DNA from: Rhinopithecus roxellana
Lineage: Eukaryota; Chordata; Mammalia; Primates; Cercopithecidae
Reading direction: 5' to 3'
Assembly (NCBI RefSeq): GCF_007565055.1
Contig: NC_044559.1
Location: forward strand, 36,381,546-36,445,545
DNA length: 64,000 nt
The translations under genes and the position numbers were made by a program. The first letter of the stretch is position 1. Each line of letters begins with the position of its first letter. Under the pieces are notes generated by a model, which had not been told where the DNA came from, did not search any database, and was given only the letters and a program-made list of their open reading frames with translations. Positions 23,663-34,206 of the stretch are shown here, in pieces.

Positions 23663-26369
23663 CTACATATTTTTGTATCCAACTATTTGTAAAACAAAAA
23701 ATGTACTGTAAGAAAAATACGTCTTCAAATCATGAAATATACAGACATTAAAAAAAAAAATTCCAATCTTGTATAACTAATAGTTTCCTCCATTTAGGTC
23801 TTACTCTTTTTGGTTGTTTATTGCAAGGTGCTTAATAGGTTTTGTTGGTATTATGAATACATTTTTTTCCATTTAACATTACATTTGAATTTGGTAATGT
23901 CTGTTTTTATATATATTATGTTTTTAGTTCATTTTGTTGATCTTTTTATAGGTTTTTAAATAGTAGGCATATCTGATTTTCTTAATTTCTCTATATATTT
24001 TAAGTTTTTAACAGTGATAAACTTTTTAATTTTTGGGTTTTGGGAAAAAATAGTTATTTCAACATACTGACAATTCTATTTTTACCTTTTTTTCTTATCA
24101 GCAAACCTTATGTTTCTTTTTTTGGCATACTATGACTATCTGTTCATAGTAGAGTTTTACAGAAGTATTTAATACTTTAATTAACAAACTAGGATGTGAC
24201 CCAACCACTCTCTGAGACTCGAGGGTAGTAAAAAGGAAGATGAATTAACTTTTTTCTCTCTTCTAAGATGAGGAAATTTTTCATTTTAAACCATTCTCAC
24301 ACATTGTAGATTATTCAGAGAAGCAGAAAATTTATTACCAAATGAGGTTGAGCATTTCTTAAAATAAGTGTAGGAAGTTTAATTCTCTCAAATTAGGAAC
24401 ATTGACCTGAAAAATCTCAAGCTGCAGATAAATGAAAATCACTTGAGATGGAAATACTGGTTCTATTTATTCTTTTGACACAACAATGTTAAAAGTTTGT
24501 ATTCTCTCAGTACATACTACATTCTGTGTAGCACAGGAAAGCCAACTTGAGATTTTGAATATTCCAAAGAGAAGCCATTACATGAATTATGTGGGCCAAA
24601 ATATAACTATATATAAATGTTTAGTATGTGATATAGCCATAAAGTTACACTTTGATAAATAATCTCTACAGAAAAACATTTTTTTTATAAAGTCAGTCAT
24701 ATTGAGTAAAGCCAGAAAGTCTTTTTGCAAAGCAGAGCTGCTTACTTTCAACTGCATGATTAAAAAGATCTTCATTACATAGCTTCTGTGATGTTTTTAG
24801 CTAGTTTTTCTTCTTGCTAAACCAATTTTCAAAACCATTTGTTTTCTTTGGTAGAAGTGTCTCTAACTTCGATGCTTAGTAACCTTAGGTTATAAAAATC
24901 TCCATCTTTTTGAGCTGTTTTCATTCTTTTTGTTTTTATAAAAGGAATTTCAAGAGTGAGGAGAACTGAGGCTATGAAAACTGTTTGGCCCTGATGTCAT
25001 GTATTTTAGCATGACTTCATTATGGGTTACTGGAAGATGCAGTTTATTACTTATTTCTGTTAGATGCTTTAAAAAAGAACTATATGTGGGCTAATTCCCA
25101 AGGTTCCTCTGGGGAACTTTGCCATGGCTTTTTCAGACCTACTCCCTTCCTCAGAACCTCTTCTTCTAATTTTTATTTGCACAAAGTTTCATTTTCTACC
25201 TCTTCAAACTTTGACTAATCATTACTTCAACTTTTGCTATTTGGATAGTGATTTTTAGACCCTTAGATCTGATAGAATATCTTCACCTCTGGTTTACAAA
25301 TTTTTGACAACGAAGTGTGTCATTTACATGCTTTCTTTTCAGGAAAAAGTGGACTAATATATCCCTATGGAATTTTGAAAACTATTCAATAGTTTTAGTT
25401 CTGTAGGTAGAATACTATTTGGGCCAGAGAGAAACTTTATTTTGTCTAAGGGTTCAATATTTCTCTTTAATTTTATTTGTTGTGATGCTTAGCTCCAATA
25501 ATGTATCACTTGAGGTTTGCATTACAAGAATATGGCACTATTTGGTTTTTTAAAAGTGATGTAAGGTATTATAATTTAACTTAATAATAAAATTGGCTCT
25601 TATGCCAACTCACAAATGTAGAATTCCTACTGGCTTGAAATGACAGGCTTAGGGTGAAGAAAAGATAAATTTAAAGTGGGGCATAGTTCTACTTATATTG
25701 TAATACATATAAAACATTTATTTAGTACAGTTCAGAAGATTATAGGTTAACCTAAGAAACTTTTAACATACTTTTCGTTTTATTCTGATATTTGTACATT
25801 TTTTTCAAAAAGCAAAACCAAGCTAAATTCCAATTTGGACACACACTTTTGCATTGCTCAAATAGTGCGTGAATAATAATTAGTGATGGTGGAGAAGTTA
25901 ATTATATTTTAGTCATGCTTAGAGCAGGTGTAGGAAAGCTTCAGCATAAATATCATTTATAAATATTCCATAAACACATTAAAATCCTCCTTAATATGTT
26001 ATTTAGGAAGAAGTGCCTTTCTCTCAAAGGTCCATTTTTATATGCCATAGGACATGGATCCAAATATTTACTTTTCTCTTAGTTACACATACTTTTATCT
26101 GTATCTTTTATCTTATCTTTACTTTATGGCCAATTTATTGATTTTATAATAATAATCTATATTTTTATGCTTTAAAGGAAGTATGTAAACATTTAATTGT
26201 ATATTTGCTGAACAGTACAGCCTATTTTATTAGGCAATTTAAAATTTTTAACATTCTGCTGAACATTTCCAAAGAAGGCCTACTACTATACAAATTAATT
26301 AGTTAAGAAATGGAATTCATTGTTGTTATTATTTTAAAAATATTCTCTCTCCACCCCTATCTTAGTTAA
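23663..26369. other. Unique intronic block
   Basis: About 2.7 kb of AT-rich sequence without a recognised repeat, exon or RNA gene. This is the longest repeat-poor part of the first half of the intron, so any conserved regulatory element there would need cross-species comparison to show itself. Confidence 0.5.
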
Positions 26370-26568
26370 TGATACTGTCATCCTTTTAGGCTCAATTTTA
26401 ATAGCATCTTCTGCACTATCTGTGATATTTATTCCCTTTTTGCAGTTCATTGCCCTTATTAGTTTAGGCCGCCATGATCCTGCTTCTCTTGTGTTCTTGT
26501 TAGATGTTACAGATTACCTGACATGGTATAAGTTCTCATTAAATATTTGTTGAACTAATGCATGAATG
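26370..26568 (+). mobile_element. L2-like 3' end relic
   Basis: It ends TTCTCATTAAATATTTGTTG followed by AACTAATGCATGAATG, which resembles the L2 terminus (CTCAATAAATATTTGTTGAATGAATGA). The body is too diverged to place precisely. Confidence 0.5.
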
Positions 26569-26909
26569 TTCTCACTATGTATATATAGACTCCATTTACA
26601 ATCCACCTTTATACTTCCTTCATAGGTAAAGAAAAAAGAGACAATTGTCTTCCTAAAATCATTCAAAAAGTTGATTTTATTACCATTTCTAAAATATTTG
26701 TTGCCTGCAAATTATCTATGAAGTACATTTAAAAGCTCCTTTAAAAGGCTTGTAAATCCTTTTATGCTGAGCTCAGATAACTTTTCTTGCTTCATGTCTT
26801 ACTATATTTTTCATATTCTATCATATCTTTATTTTTTTATATTTTGCAATTCACATTTTAGTCTATAATACTAGCATTTTCCTTGTCAGTTAAGCTCCAA
26901 GCATTATAT

Positions 26910-27225
26910 CTAAAAATGTGGATATTTATTGATTATGCCAGGCACTTTGCTAAGAAGCTAATCTAAATGTTTTTCATTTAATTCTAAGCATTTAATAAAT
27001 ATTTTATTTATTAAATATTCATATTTTTATATTTTATATTTATAATTTTATATTTAATATTAAATAAAATAAATGTTTTATTAAATGCTTAGAATTATTT
27101 ATTTTACCTATTTTACAAATAAGTAAACCAAGGACATAAGCCTACACCCTTTTTGAAAGGTTAAGTCATTAAGTGCTACGATAATCGAAACCTTGAACTA
27201 CCTGACTCTAACAGTGGTCTAAAAC
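26910..27225 (-). mobile_element. MIR relic, antisense, interrupted by a palindrome
   Basis: TGCCAGGCACTTTGCTAAG on the left and TTTTACAAATAAGTAAACC, then GGTTAAGTCATTAAGTG on the right, are the two halves of an antisense MIR. Between them lies an AT-rich inverted repeat (26980-27096) that is absent from the MIR consensus. Confidence 0.7.
26980..27096. repeat. AT-rich inverted repeat (hairpin/cruciform candidate)
   Basis: Left arm 26980-27010 begins AATTCTAAGCATTTAATAAA; right arm 27061-27096 ends TTTATTAAATGCTTAGAATT. The arms are complementary over about 31 bp with a 5-base insertion in the right arm. The loop is about 50 bp of almost pure A/T that is itself quasi-palindromic. Confidence 0.9.
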
Positions 27226-27339
27226 AGTATGTTGTTATATTTTCTTTGAATCTCACATGCAGCTAGTGGCCAACTTTTATCCATTTTAAGGCCATAATAT
27301 TGCATATCCATTGTCCTACTTATGTCTATTGTTATTTAG

Positions 27340-27815
27340 CCTTGACTGTTATATTAGCTTCTAAACAGATCTTTTAATCAGTGTTTTATTCTGTTTCCAG
27401 GACTTCCACAATATTGCATAGTTTTTACTTCATTTTCAGCCACTCCTCCATATAAACCCAGGTCTTTGCCCATTTAAATGAGCGTTATGTCCATTTAAAT
27501 GAGTGTTACGTCCTTGCCTTTGAACTCAAATTACTTGTTTTTCAAATCTCAGCTCTGATAAAATTCCAGCCTAAAAACTTGTCATAATATCCCCCCTAAC
27601 TTCAGGCAGGCTTGTGCCTCCATGATTGTTACCATCAGTGTTCTTGTTAAGTCATAGTTTACTTGTCTTTCTATCTAGCAGGATGTGAACATCTTTATGA
27701 GATAATTTTTGTCTCATTTGTTTTGTATTTTTTTTACATTCTTGTATCCTTACTACATAGGTAGTACTGTACTCGGTACATAGTTAGAATTTTGCTCTAT
27801 TAATATTACTACAAA
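27340..27815 (+). mobile_element. L2-like relic
   Basis: The order of motifs (CTCTTTGAACTCAAATTA-like region, GGATGTGAACATCTTTATGA, GTCTCATTTGTTTTGTATTT, GTACATAGTTAGAATTTTGC, TCTATTAATATT) resembles the L2 3' end. Diverged. A 21-bp tandem duplication with two mismatches lies within it at 27470-27511. Confidence 0.5.
27470..27511. repeat. 21-bp tandem duplication
   Basis: Two adjacent 21-bp units starting CCATTTAAATGAG at 27470 and 27491, differing at two positions. A local replication-slippage type duplication inside the L2-like relic. Confidence 0.95.
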
Positions 27816-29358
27816 ATAATATTTGTTTTATCTGTTTTAATCATTTTTATATTATCTAAAATAAAATATTATTTAGCCCTCCTATCAAACTAGTTTTCTA
27901 GTTTCAACTAATATTTTTACTTTACAGGAAGAGGCAAAAAGTAGCTTCCTGTTTCTAAAAGTATTGATTATTCTGCTTTCTTACATTTTCAGCAATTGAG
28001 CCAACAGTGAGATAACACTGGTAGTTCCAATGTGTATATTATATTTGCTCTGAATGAGGATTGGTTTTAATTATTACAGATGATTTCCCATTCTCATAAC
28101 TCTTATTGAGCAATAATAAATGTTTTATATATAAATTTTTTCATTGAAGACTTGTAAGAGAAGTTATGTAAAGCTCAAATAAGGAAGAAAATGCAATTTA
28201 TGTAACTCTTCAGTTTCTAGTTTTTCTAGAGAAGATAAATAGAATTTTGATATCTGACTTTTCAAAGCTTAACTATATTACATTTTGCCTCACTAACCTA
28301 TTAATTCTGGAGTCATTTTAGCAGAATGAATTATTCTATACAATAAGTTACTAGATAACTTCAAAGTACTAATATTTCACTTTACCATAACATTTGTATT
28401 TTATGTGATTTTTAACTACATTTTGTGCATTCTTCTAGCTGTACGCATCCAACTTCTGGAAGTTCAAAGTAGTATAAGACTATATAATTCCCATTATTTG
28501 TAACAGAAGATATTTGAGTAATTATTCACTTGTGACATTTTATATTTAAAAAAAATTAAGCACTAGTGTTTTCTTGACAAATGGAATAATCATTTATTTC
28601 ATATGTTCCTAACAACATCCCAATACCCAAAAAGAAAAAAATAACTCCCCTTAATATATGTAGGAAAAACAAATAACTCTTCAAATAAAGTTGATAAACA
28701 TAATGTTATTATCGATTTACAAGTCAAAAGAATAAAAATACATTTTATTATCTATTTCTAAGTGTAGAAATGTTTAATATTTATAAAATAGAAAAGTTCT
28801 ATTTAATTTGTTTGTTTTGACATAAGTCCATATGAAAGAGCTATAAAGAAAATACAAACAGTTCTCTCAAATTGCCTTTCTCTCTTCATGGCTTTCAGTT
28901 AAACATTGTGAACTTGAGGTCTCTTTACCCCTTAAATACTTTAGTGCATACTTCTTAAAAACTAGGGATTCTCTTAAGCACAGTATAATTATTGAAATCA
29001 GGAAGTTAGCATTGATGTATATTGTTATTAAATGTAGATTTTATTGAGATTCTGCCAATTATCTCAATTTTTTTTTTCTGTAGAAGTAATTCTTTATCTG
29101 GATTAAGGGCAGTACACAATTTTACAAGAAACAGAGCTTTCTGTAGTTGTTGCATTGGGGTACATGTAAGGAGACACATTGAACTACATATATGTCACAT
29201 AGCCCTTTTGCGGTATTGATATTGCTTGTGATAAAAAGTAGACAAACTGCAGGTTTCTTGTTTTCTTAGCTGAAAATCCTATTCTAAAATGTGCCAATCT
29301 TGTTTTTTAAAACAAAAAAAAAAATCCAGATTATTAGTTGTATTCAGTTTTGATGTCT
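27816..29358. other. Unique intronic block
   Basis: AT-rich sequence with no recognised repeat, exon or RNA gene. A short TATTGAG-type T-run is near 29068. Nothing else supportable. Confidence 0.5.
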
Positions 29359-29371
29359 TCTTAGTCTTCTT

Positions 29372-29480
29372 CTTCTTTTTTTTTTTTTTATTTTATTTTA
29401 CTTTAAGTTCCAGATACATTTGCAGAACGTGGAGGTTTGTTACACAGGTAAACGTGTGCCATGGTGGATTCCTGCACCTG
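29372..29480 (-). mobile_element. Very short 5'-truncated L1 3' end, antisense
   Basis: About 109 bp: T-rich tail then ACTTTAAGTTCCAGATACAT and GGAGGTTTGTTACACAGG, the reverse of a primate L1 3'UTR end. Flanked by a 13-bp target-site duplication with one mismatch, TCTTAGTCTTCTT (29359-29371) and TCTTAGTCTCCTT (29481-29493). Confidence 0.9.
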
Positions 29481-29493
29481 TCTTAGTCTCCTT

Positions 29494-30284
29494 TAACCTG
29501 GGTAATTTCCCAACTCTTTCATTTTATTTCATGTCATTTGACATTTTTTAGGACTACAGTATATTATTTTTGTGTATGGATAGAATGTGCTACAATTTGA
29601 GTTTGCTATGTCTTCAAGATTATGTTATGATTATGCACTTTTGGCGGGAACACTGCTGAAGTTATGTTAAATTCTTATCAACATATCAGGTGCCACGTGC
29701 TGTCATCATGCTGTTAATAGTAATGCTCACAATGAACCTTTGGTTACAGTGGTGTCTGGCAGGCTAAAGGTGCTATTTTATCCTTTACAATGAATAAGAA
29801 TCTTATGGGAGATACTTTGAGACTATGTTCATGTTGTGTTAATCCTCACTCTTTCACCTACTAGTTCTAACATCTATTGATAGTTCTTGTGTAATCAATG
29901 ATTATGATGATTTTTACTAAATGTTGATTTTCTAATTTTGTTATTCTTTCCACATTGATTAGTTGGCTTTCTACTATAATGAGAAGTTTTCTTTTCTCTC
30001 TTTTGTCTACCTGTCTATGTATGTATGTATGTATGTACATATGTATGTATGTATGTGTGTAATCTTTTCATTCTTTGAGCATTTCCTTATATTTTCGGCA
30101 TTTATTTTGTACTTTTCCAGCCATAACTGTGGAAGCTTGCATTTATCAAGCAGCTTTGGTACTTATAGTGGGCTCTATATTACATGAGCATCATTGTTTG
30201 TGGATCACCTCAGCAGACAAACTAGAGAATACATGTGTGTGTACAGAAATGCTTACATAGGTATCTACCCACAGACACATGTAT
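29494..30284. other. Intron with a short TATG microsatellite
   Basis: Unique sequence apart from an interrupted (TATG)n tract at about 30014-30060. The gradual transition into old L1 sequence is recognisable only from about 30285. Confidence 0.6.
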
Positions 30285-30485
30285 TTTTGATTTTGTATCT
30301 TTGCTATTGTGAATAATGCTGCAGTAAACATGGGGAGTGCATATATCTCTTTGAAAATTGATTTCATTTTCCTTGGATATATATACACAGTAGTGGAAAT
30401 TTTTGGATTATATGAAAGGCCCATTTTCAGTTTTCTGAGGAACCTGCGTACTATATTCCATAATGGCCGTATTAATATACATTCC

Positions 30486-30581
30486 CACCAACAATGTACA
30501 AAGGTTCCCTTTTTCCACATCCTCTCTAACACTCACCAACAATGTACAAAGGTTCCCTTTTTCCACATCCTCTCTAACACT
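30486..30581. repeat. Perfect 48-bp tandem duplication in old L1
   Basis: Two identical 48-bp units (30486-30533 and 30534-30581), each beginning CACCAACAATGTACAAAGG. No mismatch between the copies, although the surrounding L1 is old, so the duplication is much younger than the element. Confidence 0.97.
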
Positions 30582-30742
30582 TATTATCTTTTGTCTGTCT
30601 GATAACAGCCATTCTAACAGATGTGAGGTAGTATCTCACTATGGTTTTAATTCGCAGTTCCCTGATGACAAATGATGTTGAGCATCTGTTCATGTATTTA
30701 TTGACCATTTTTTAATCCTTTGAGAAGTGTCCTTTCATGTCC

Positions 30743-31098
30743 TGATATGATTTGGCTGTGTCCCCACCCAAATCTCATCTTGAATTGTAGCTCCCGTAAT
30801 TCCCAGGTGGTGTGGGAGGGACCTTGTGGAAGATAATTGAATCATGAGGGTGGATCTTTGCCATGCTATTCTTGTCATAGTGTATAAGTCTCCCAAGATC
30901 TGATGGTTTTATAAAGGGGAGTTTCCCTGCACAAAATCTTTTCTCTTGTCTGCCGCCATGTGAGATGTGCCTTTCACCTTCTGCCATGATTATGAGGTCT
31001 CCCCAGCCATGTGGAACTGTAAGTCCATTAAACCCCTTTCTTTTGTAAATTGCCCAATCTTAATATGTCTATCAGCAGTGTCAAAATGGACTAGTACA
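30743..31098 (+). repeat. 5' LTR of the MaLR element
   Basis: About 356 bp. Contains the conserved LTR blocks GTAGCTCCCGTAATTCCC, GATGGTTTTATAAAGGGGAG (TATA-like), CACCTTCTGCCATGATTATG and GTCCATTAAACCCC (ATTAAA polyadenylation-type signal on the + strand). Confidence 0.92.
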
Positions 31099-32391
31099 GT
31101 AAATTAGTACCAGTAGAGTGGGGCACTTCTGAAAAGATATCTGAAAATGTGGAAGCAACTTTGGAACTGAGTTACAGGCTGAGGTTGGAACAGTTTGGAG
31201 GGCTCAGAAGAAGACAGTGAGATGTGGGAAAGTGTGGAACTCCCTAGAGACTTGTTGAATGGCTTTGACTAAAATGCTGATAATGATGTGGACAATGAAA
31301 TCCAGGCTGAGGTGGTCTCAGATGGAGATGAGGAACTCGTTGGGAACTGGAGCAGAAGTGACTCTTGTTATGTTTTAGCAAAGAGACTGGCAGCATTTTG
31401 CCCCTGCCCTAGAGATTTGTGGAACTTTGAACTTGAGAGAGATGATTTAGGGTATCTGGCAGAAGAAATTTCTGTGCAGCAAAGCATTCAAGAAGTGACT
31501 TGGGTGCTATTAAAGGCATTCAGTTTTAAAAGTTTAGAAAACAGCATAAAAGTTTGGAAAGCGTGCAGCCTGCCAATATGATAGAGAAGAACATCCCATT
31601 TTTTGAGGAAAAATTCAAGCAAGCTGCAAAGATTTGTATAAGTAATGAGGAGCTGAATGTTAATCACAAAGACAATGGGCGAAATGTCTCCTGGGCATGT
31701 CAGGGAACTTTCAGGCAGCCCTTCCAATCACAGGCCCGGAGGCCTAGGAGAAAAACATTTTTGTGGGCCAGGCCCAGGGTCGCTCTGCTTGTCCAGTCTA
31801 GGGACTTAGTTCCCTGCATCCCAGCCTCTCAAGCCATGAACAAAAGGGACCAAGGTACAGCTTGGGTCGTGGGTTCAGAGGGTGCAAGCCCCAAACCGTG
31901 ACAACTTTCATGTAGTGTTGAGCCTGCGGGTACACAGACGTCAAGAATTGAGGTTTGGGAACCTCTGCCTAGCTTTCGGAGGATGTATAGAAATGCCTGG
32001 ATGTCCAGGCAGAAGTTTGCTGCAGGGTTGGGGCATTCATGGAGAACCTCTGCTGGGGCAGTGCAGAAGGGAAATGTGGGGTGGGTACCCCCACACAGAG
32101 TCCTTGCTGGGGCGATCGATGCCTAGTGGAGCTTTGAGAAGAGGGCCACCATCCTTCAGATCCCAGAATGGTAGATTCACCAACAGCTGGCACCGTGCAC
32201 TTGGAAAAGCCACAGTCACTCAGTGCTGGCCTGTGAAAGCAGCCAGCAGGGAGGACTTCTGTACCCTGTAAAGCCACAGGAGCAGAGCTGCCCAATACTG
32301 TGGGAACACACCTCTTGCATCAGTGTAACCTGGATGTGAGACATGGAGTCAAAGGAGATCATTTTGGAGCTTTTTTTTCCCCCCTTTAAGA

Positions 32392-33510
32392 CTTTTTTTT
32401 TTTTTTTTTTTTTATACTTTAAGTTCTAGGGTACATGTGCATAACGTGCAGGTTTGTTACATATGTATACTTGTGCCATGTTGGTGTGCTGCACCCATCA
32501 ACTCGTCAGCACCCATCAATTCGTCATTTATATCAGGTATAACTCCCAATGCAATCCCTCCCCCCTCCCCCCTCCCCATGATAGGCCCCGATGTGTGATG
32601 TTCCCCTTCCCGAGTCCAAGTGATCTCATTGTTCAGTTCCCACCTATGAGTGAGAACATGCGGTGTTTGGTTTGCTGTTCTTGTGATAGTTTGCTAAGAA
32701 TGATGGTTTCCAGCTGCATCCATGTCCCTACAAAGGACGCAAACTCATCCTTTTTTATGGCTGCATAATATTCCATGGTGTATATGTGCCACATTTTCTT
32801 AATCCAGTCTCTCACAGATGGACATTTGGGTTGATTCCAGGTCTTTGCTATTGTGAATAGTGCCGCAATAAACATACGTGTGCATGTGTCTTTATAACAG
32901 CATGATTTATAAACCTTTGGGTATATACCCAGTAGTGGGATGGCTGGGTCATATGGTACATCTAGTTCTAGATCCTTGAGGAATTGCCATACTGTTTTCC
33001 ATAATGGTTGAACTAGTTTACAATCCCACCAACAGTGTAAAAGTGTTCCTATTTCTCCACATCCTCTCCAGCACCTGTTGTTTCCTGACTTGTTAATGAT
33101 TGCCATTCTGACTGGTGTGAGATGGTATCTCATTGTGGTTTTGATTTGCATTTCTCTGATGGCGAGTGATGATGAGCATTTTTTCATGTGTCTGTTGGCT
33201 GTATTCAGGACATAGGCATGGGCAAGGACTTCATGTCTAAAACACCAAAAGCAACGGCAGCAAAAGCCAAAATTGACAAATGGGATCTAATTAAACTAAA
33301 GAGCTTCTGCACAGCAAAAGAAACTACCATCAGAGTGAACAGGCAACCTACAGAATGGGAGAACATTTTTGCAATCTACTCATCTGACAAAGGGCTAATA
33401 TCCAGACCCTACAAAGAACTCAAACAAATTTACAAGAAAAAAACAAACGACCCCATCAAAAAGTGGGCAAAGGATATGAACAGACATTTCTCAAAAGAAG
33501 ACATTCATAC
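32392..33510 (-). mobile_element. 5'-truncated, 5'-inverted (twin-primed) L1 inside the MaLR
   Basis: 32392-33203 is antisense L1 (T-tail, 3'UTR with a C-rich tract that is G-rich in L1 sense, ORF2 C-terminus). At 33203/33204 the orientation flips: 33204-33510 is sense ORF2 sequence (GGGCAAGGACTTCATGTCTA onward). The sense piece ends exactly where the antisense piece begins in the L1 (around CATTCATAC|AGCCAACAGAC), so almost nothing was lost, the signature of twin priming. Target-site duplication ATTTTGGAGCTTTAAGA at 33511-33527; the left copy (32361-32391) is split by an extra 14 bases of T8C6. Confidence 0.95.
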
Positions 33511-33835
33511 ATTTTGGAGCTTTAAGATTTGACTGCCATGCTGGAGTTTGGAGTTACATGGGGCCTGTAGACCCTTTGTTTTGGTCAATTTATCCAATTT
33601 GGAACAACTGTATTTACTGAATGCCTGTATCCCCATTGTATCTAGGAAATAAATAACTTACTTTCGATTTCACAGGCTCATAGGCAGAAGGGACTGTCCT
33701 TGTCTCAGATGAGACTCTGAACTGTGGACTTTTCAGTTAATGCTGAAATGAGTTATGACTTTGGGGGACTGTTGGGAAGGCATGATTGGTTTTGGAATGT
33801 GAAGACATGAGATTTGGTAGGGGCCAGGGGCAGAA

Positions 33836-34206
33836 TGTTATGGTTTGGCTGTGTCCCCTTCCCCCCATCCCACCCAATCTCATATTGAATTGTAGCTCCC
33901 ATAATTCCCATGTGTTGTGGGAAGGACCTGGTGGGAGATAAGGGAATCATGGGGACAGGTCCTTTCCATGCTATTTTTGATAGTGAATAAGTCTCACGAG
34001 ATCTGATGGTTTGAGAAAGAGGAGTTTCTCTGCACAAGCTCTATTCTTTTGTCTGCTGCCATGTAAGACATACCTTTCACCTTCTGCCATGATTGTGTGG
34101 CCTCCCCAGCCACGTGGAACTGTGAGTCCATTAAACCTCTTTATTTTGTAAATTGTGCCCAGTCTTGGGTATGTCTTTGTCAGTAGCATGGAAACGGGCT
34201 AACATA
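33836..34206 (+). repeat. 3' LTR of the MaLR element
   Basis: About 371 bp, same block order as the 5' LTR, with GTCCATTAAACCTC near 34125. Several substitutions and small indels separate the two LTRs, as expected for an old insertion; a sequence-divergence count would date it. The terminal bases are TA where CA is expected, consistent with a single C to T change. Confidence 0.92.

Larger units (their letters stand above)
30743..34206 (+). mobile_element. MaLR LTR retrotransposon (THE1/MST type), complete two-LTR structure
   Basis: The 5' LTR (30743-31098) and 3' LTR (33836-34206) both begin TG[A/T]TATG[A/G]TTTGGCTGTGTCC. The internal region between them follows the MaLR internal consensus in order (for example CAGTTTGGAGGGCTCAGAAG near 31190 and GAGATTTGTGGAACTTTGAA near 31410) and ends with a purine-rich tract AGGGGCCAGGGGCAGAA directly before the 3' LTR. 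The host old L1 is interrupted; TGTCC (30738-30742) and TATTC (34207-34211) occupy the expected 5-bp duplication positions, differing by two transitions. The internal region is nonautonomous and noncoding; remaining open frames are short. An L1 sits inside it (32392-33510). It lies in sense orientation relative to ATRNL1. Confidence 0.92.

Noticed and set aside
24587..24775. Unique-sequence short open frame on the minus strand
   Set aside because: No codon, motif or splice support; length is within chance for AT-rich DNA.
30463..30675. Tandem-repeat protein in the open frame over the 48-bp duplication
   Set aside because: The frame lies in antisense old L1; the amino-acid repeat only reflects the DNA duplication.
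31288..31901. Possible small genes in the MaLR internal region
   Set aside because: The frames match the common noncoding/degenerate MaLR internal sequence, and no conserved domain is visible.
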